Part shown: positions 60,845 through 64,000 of the stretch, piece after piece
How the letters are laid out: the number at the start of each line of letters is the position of its first letter
Numbering within the stretch: position 1 is the first letter of the stretch
Assembly (NCBI GenBank): GCA_963834365.1
Contig: CAWIBS010000033.1
Span: forward strand, 248,001-312,000
Source of the DNA: CAWJAP01 sp963834365
Lineage (GTDB): Bacteria > Acidobacteriota > Vicinamibacteria > Vicinamibacterales > Vicinamibacteraceae
Reading direction: 5' to 3'
DNA: 64,000 nt
The notes under the pieces: model-generated
Databases searched by the model: none
The model's input: only the letters and a program-made list of their open reading frames with translations
What the model was told of the DNA's origin: nothing
Position numbers and translations under genes: made by a program

Positions 60845-61086
60845 GCGTCCACGCCCTCGTCATGACCGGTCTCTTCGTCGACGTGCGCGCCCACGTATCG
60901 GTGATCGTCCGTCCGTCGTCGGGGCTCCGCGAGCCTGACCACGCGCGGTTATGCCTCGCGTGGTCCACCCCACCACTGGCCGCCGCCGCTCACGCGGCGC
61001 CGGCCCATCGACGGTGCCCACGCGCACAGCCCGATCGCGCTTCCAGCTCCATAGGCGGCCGCCGCGCCAGCGGCTTCCTTCAAGTC

Positions 61087-61477
61087 TCGTTATCGAAAGT
61101 GCCTCGGAACCTGCATCGGGCTATCTTCCTCGACCAGCCTTGGCCGAGGCACTTCCGATGAACGCTAGCGACAAGGCAGGACCTATCTGCCCAGCCGCGA
61201 TGTGCGACCCCCAGGCAAGGTCTTATCCAGTTCGATGACTGCTGTCGCTTTTTCCACAGCCGCACCGTGCTGGGAAGGCTGGACGTAGCCAGAGGATCAG
61301 ATAGTTCGCCAGTCGCCGCGCCCGACGTACTGGTTGTCAACTGCCACCGGATCTCAGTCTGTACGTCGGCTAGCTGGAGAAAGCACTTGTACGCGGCGAC
61401 ACCGGCTTCTGGGACATCGGCTCGGTTGGCGCGACACTCGCGGTGTCCCGTGAACTGAAGCCAGCGTTCCGGACCAA
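61087..61477. other. Spacer between two mobile elements, with a hairpin
   Basis: No gene can be supported. A perfect 11-bp inverted repeat, AAGTGCCTCGG (61097-61107) and its complement (61144-61154), lies just outside the right tip of the HUH element. The minus strand has an open frame through most of the spacer (for example VAAYKCFLQLADVQTEIRW) that I do not recognise and that may be the remnant of an older gene. The composition is less GC-rich than the main window. Confidence 0.5.
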
Positions 61478-62924
61478 GGGGATGTCCCGATAGCTGTTGA
61501 AAATTGAAGCGGCGGCTCCTCACTGCTCGTGATACACGAGTGGTGACAAACCCGAGGCGAAAGCCCGCCAACAAGGAGCCGCCATGAAGAAGTCTCGCAC
61601 AGTCCGCTCGTCCCATCGCTGTTGAATCTCCCCGCGTCACCTGCCGCTGGTCGATCTGCTGGTCGATACGCGGAGCCGAGCTGTTCGAGCTCGCGGTCGC
61701 GCTCGGGCCTGAAGGTGTTGGAGACGATGCTGGAAGAGGATCGCACGGCCCTCTGCGGGCCGCGGTATGCGCATCAGGCCGAGCGCCAGCGCCTCGCGGG
61801 CCGGCACGGTGCCGCAGCGAGGTCGTGCTCGGCGGCCGCAAGGTGGCGGTGCGGCGGCCGCGGGTGCGCGCCGGCGGCGCACGAGGTCCCGTTGCCGACG
61901 TTCCAGGCCATGGCCGATGTCGACCCGTTGAATCGGCGCGTGGTCGAGCAGATGCTGGTGGGCGTCGCCACCCGCCAGCTATGCGCGGAGCCTGGAGCCG
62001 GTGCCGGCGACGATGGTGAGCCGCGGGCACGAGCAAGAGCACGGTGAGTCGCCGCTTCGTGGCGAAGACGGCGGCGCAGTTGGCGGCGTGGCAGACCGCC
62101 CCGCTCGACGGCCTCGACCTGGTCGGCCTGCTCATCGACGGCGTCCACATCGGCGAGCACTGCCTCATCGTGGCGCTCGGGATCGCCGCCGATGGCCAGA
62201 AACACGCGCTCGGCCTGTGGGACGGCTCGACGGAGAACGCGCGCGTGTGTCAGGACCTGCTCGCCAATCTCCAGAGCCGCGGGCTGCGCACGGACCGCAG
62301 TCTGCTGGTGATCCTCGATGGCTCGAAGGCGCTGCGGAAAGCGGTGCGCGCCATCTTCGGCGAGGCCGCGCTCGTCCAGCGCTGCCAAGTGCACAAGACT
62401 GCGCAACATCCTCGACCATCTGCCGGAGCGCGCGATCGCGCCGTGGGCGCAAGGCGATCCTCCGACGCGCCTATCAGGCGACCGACGTGAAGACGGCGCA
62501 GCGGCTGCTCGCTCGATCTCGCGCGCCGGCTGGAGACCGAGTATCCCAGCGCCGCCGAGAGCGTCCGCGAAGGGCTCGACGAAACCCTCACCGTCCTCAC
62601 GCTGCAGCTCTCGCCGCGCGCTGCGCCGCTCGCTCGCCACGACCAACGCGGCCGAGAGTCTGATCAGCCGCACGCGGCTACGTGAAGCGGAACGTCAAGC
62701 GCTGGCGCGGCGGGCAGATGATGCTGCGCTGGGTCGCCGCCGGCGTCCTCGAAGCCGTGAAAGGCTTCCGTCGACTGAAGGGGCATGCTGACATGCCCAC
62801 GCTCGTCGCCGCCTTCGCGCGCGCGATCAGCCAGCTCGGACTCGTCGTCGCAGTGGAGAACGTCAGGTCGCGTAGTCGTCACCCGAGCCGCCGCTGAATT
62901 TCAACAGCGCGGCGGGACATCCCC
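61478..62924 (+). mobile_element. IS256-family insertion sequence
   Basis: Terminal inverted repeats of about 40 bases: left GGGGATGTCCCG at 61478-61489, then GCTGTTGAAA and GCGGCGGCTC. The right end, read in reverse complement from 62924, has the same three blocks with small changes. The element is 1,447 bp and holds one transposase gene. No clear target duplication is seen. Confidence 0.88.
61585..62897 (+). CDS. IS256-family transposase
   Basis: AAGGAG lies five bases before the ATG. The mutator-type transposase shows LFELAVALGLKVLETMLEED, GGRKVAVRRPRVR, PLNRRVVEQMLVGVATR, GLLIDGVHIGEH (first Asp), LLVILDGSKALRKAV (second Asp), LVQRCQVHK, and the ending LQLSPALRRSLATTNAAES (Glu-helix region) with RYVKRNVKRWRGGQM. 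About nine frameshifts break it, in line with the rest of the window. About 440 residues after repair. Confidence 0.87.
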
Positions 62925-63209
62925 CCGCAAAGAAATAGATCACAATGCTTCCCCTTACGTTCGTCAGCCTGCTGTCGTCGGCGTCGATGGTGATGGCCAG
63001 ACGACGGGACATCCAGCGTGCGGTAGAAACTTTCAATGAGGCGATTCGTCTCGGACGTGCCTATGATGAAGCCTGACGGACTGCGGTCGGTTGCGCAAAT
63101 GTCAACGTGAGAATCGGCGCATGCGTATCGCGACGAGCGGTGCCTGCGATCGTCACGTCGTGCCAGATGTCCGGGCACACAGTTGTTGCGAATACCAAGG
63201 AGGTAGAAC
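62925..63209. other. Spacer upstream of the small gene
   Basis: No convincing gene. On the minus strand TSETNRLIESFYRTLDVPSS is open but unrecognised. Composition is visibly less GC-rich than the first 57 kb. The strong AGGAGG at 63199 belongs to the next gene. Confidence 0.4.
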
Positions 63210-63488
63210 ATGCCCAAGGTCGTAGTCACGGCGCAGGTTGAGGACCCTGTGAAATGGGAACAGAATTTCCGTACACACGGTAGCCTCTTCAGGAGTCAAA
63301 CCGTCAACAAACCCGTCAGCTTCGCGACAATCGAAGACAATCACGTTGCGGTCTGTCTCGAGCCGGATGACCTGGACACTTGCATGAAGATCCTGGATTC
63401 CCCGGCGACGGTGGAGGCCATGACATTTGATGGCGTCAAGCGAGAGACGGTGAAAGTGTTCGTCCTGGACAAGGAGCTAAAAGTCTAG
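63210..63488 (+). CDS. Small protein of unknown function
   Basis: 92 residues, intact, with a near-perfect AGGAGG five bases before the ATG. It begins MPKVVVTAQVEDPVKWEQNF and has HVAVCLEPDDLDTCMKIL and a terminal VKVFVLDKELKV. The alternation of strands and helices suggests a small ferredoxin-like (dimeric alpha/beta barrel) fold. Less GC-rich than its neighbours; possibly acquired. Confidence 0.75.
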   Translation: MPKVVVTAQVEDPVKWEQNFRTHGSLFRSQTVNKPVSFATIEDNHVAVCLEPDDLDTCMKILDSPATVEAMTFDGVKRETVKVFVLDKELKV

Positions 63489-63861
63489 AGCACGCTGGAA
63501 GCGGACAGGCGGCTACCACCGCCGCCGCTTATCGCTGAGACGTTGCTGGCGATCAACGCCGATCTGCCGAAAAATTAGCACCGCGATTCTCGCCACATGG
63601 CGACTTTAGGTTAGGAATCCTGATGACGGAGCGTCTTGTGTGGAGAGGAGTTGCCGCATCGATGCGGTTGGCAGCAAGCGCTAGCAGCGACACCGCCTCC
63701 GAGCATCCCGCCTGTGACCGCCACACCGCCTTACTCCAGAGGGACTTACGCTGCTCCTTCTCGGCCCCCGAGCGGGGTGTTGGTTGCCCGTTTGTTGCCG
63801 CCATCCATCCTGGCGCGTGGTCCAGTGAGGCACCGAGAACCGGCAGTCGCGGACTATCTCA
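63489..63861. other. Spacer with no supported gene
   Basis: About 370 bases. Open frames on both strands are short and mutually overlapping; none has a ribosome binding site or a recognisable motif. It leads into the DUF1801 gene. Confidence 0.4.
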
Positions 63862-64000
63862 ATGGCCGAGAACAAAACCAAGCCAACCGACGCCAGCGTC
63901 GATGACTACATCGCCTCAAGAGCCAATGCGCAGCAACATGCGGACTGCCGTGAGTTGATGGCTCTATTCAAGAGGGTCATCCGGCAAAGACCACGAATGT
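63862..64000 (+). CDS. DUF1801 domain protein (3' partial)
   Basis: Begins MAENKTKPTDASVDDYIASR and continues HADCRELMALFKRV, matching the start of DUF1801 (YdhG-like) proteins, which have no known biochemical role. The window ends after about 46 residues. A frame slip near 63980 is possible, because the family usually has a GKxPRMWG motif at this point. Confidence 0.7.
   Translation, partial: MAENKTKPTDASVDDYIASRANAQQHADCRELMALFKRVIRQRPRM

Larger units (their letters stand above)
58673..61086 (+). mobile_element. Tyrosine recombinase plus HUH transposase element with long terminal inverted repeats
   Basis: A perfect 21-bp inverted repeat (58682-58702 against 61057-61077), beginning GAAGCCGCTGGCG and extended outward to about 30 bp with two mismatches (58673 and 61086), bounds a 2.4-kb unit. 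Inside are a tyrosine recombinase gene and an IS91-type transposase gene, in that order. IS91 elements usually lack terminal inverted repeats, so this bounding pair is unexpected. Confidence 0.75.

Noticed and set aside
60841..61161. Open frame following the HUH transposase
   Set aside because: It runs through the terminal inverted repeat and a hairpin, has low-complexity Ala/Arg composition and no recognisable domain.
61087..61477. Gene on the minus strand between the HUH and IS256 elements
   Set aside because: The open frame has no recognisable start, ribosome binding site or domain; at most a relic.

Overview
The window is GC-rich (about 70 % by eye) and looks like a bacterial chromosome, most probably an acidobacterium of the Vicinamibacteria type. 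This is inferred from gene content: an ADOP-type ABC permease with an N-terminal prefix domain paired with a PadR regulator, a DUF4331 protein paired with a TPR lipoprotein, many secreted metallopeptidases and amidohydrolases, and dispersed CTTCAG/CTGAAG-centred palindromes. No rRNA, tRNA or CRISPR array was found. More than twenty otherwise well-conserved genes, including housekeeping ones (thrC, ettA, xth, dinB, deoC, addA/addB), are broken by one or more single-base frameshifts. The likeliest cause is uncorrected sequencing indels, so split reading frames are merged here into single genes and the approximate shift points are given.

Layout. 1-8 kb: a partial secreted repeat protein with a cupredoxin end, a membrane-anchored MutS-like ATPase, a GC-rich tandem repeat, an amidohydrolase/CIA30 fusion, an Rsm22-type methyltransferase and a second amidohydrolase. 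8-17.4 kb: sugar-acid dehydratase, NUDIX and deoC on the minus strand; then SMP-30 lactonase, xth, M1 peptidase, NUDIX, aminotransferase and a DUF411 protein on the plus strand, several joined by ATGA overlaps. 17.4-18.2 kb: a small unknown gene on the minus strand behind a leader that looks like a SAM-IV-class riboswitch with two mutually exclusive pairings near its ribosome binding site. 18.2-27.6 kb: ferritin-like protein, YgjP-type peptidase, M2 peptidase, DsbA-like protein, DUF4331/TPR pair and ThuA-like protein, separated by REP-like palindromes. 27.8-36.8 kb: AddAB-like helicase-nuclease pair, divergent from a zinc metallopeptidase/ATP-grasp pair that may form an uncharacterised peptide-modifying system. 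36.8-47.7 kb: DinB-like protein, DUF485 plus acetate-type symporter, receiver protein, NYN/LOTUS-type protein, thrC, TPR protein and ettA.

47.7-51.9 kb is a nested mobile region. An IS481-family element with bipartite 23-bp-period ends sits in a heptanucleotide repeat array, and its transposase gene is itself split by a serine-recombinase element. 51.9-58.5 kb returns to chromosomal genes (AIM24-like protein, DNA polymerase IV, ADOP permease/PadR, secreted DUF1579-like protein). 58.6-62.9 kb carries two further elements: a tyrosine recombinase plus HUH transposase unit bounded by long inverted repeats, and an IS256-family element. The last kilobase is visibly less GC-rich and holds a small unknown gene and the start of a DUF1801 gene.

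Themes. Many secreted hydrolases and transporters suggest a life on external organic matter. Most spacers are filled by three repeat families (REP-like palindromes, 7-bp tandem repeats, 9-bp and 23-bp repeats). Several genes have a TANNAT hexamer 5-7 bases before the start codon, as expected for leaderless transcripts.
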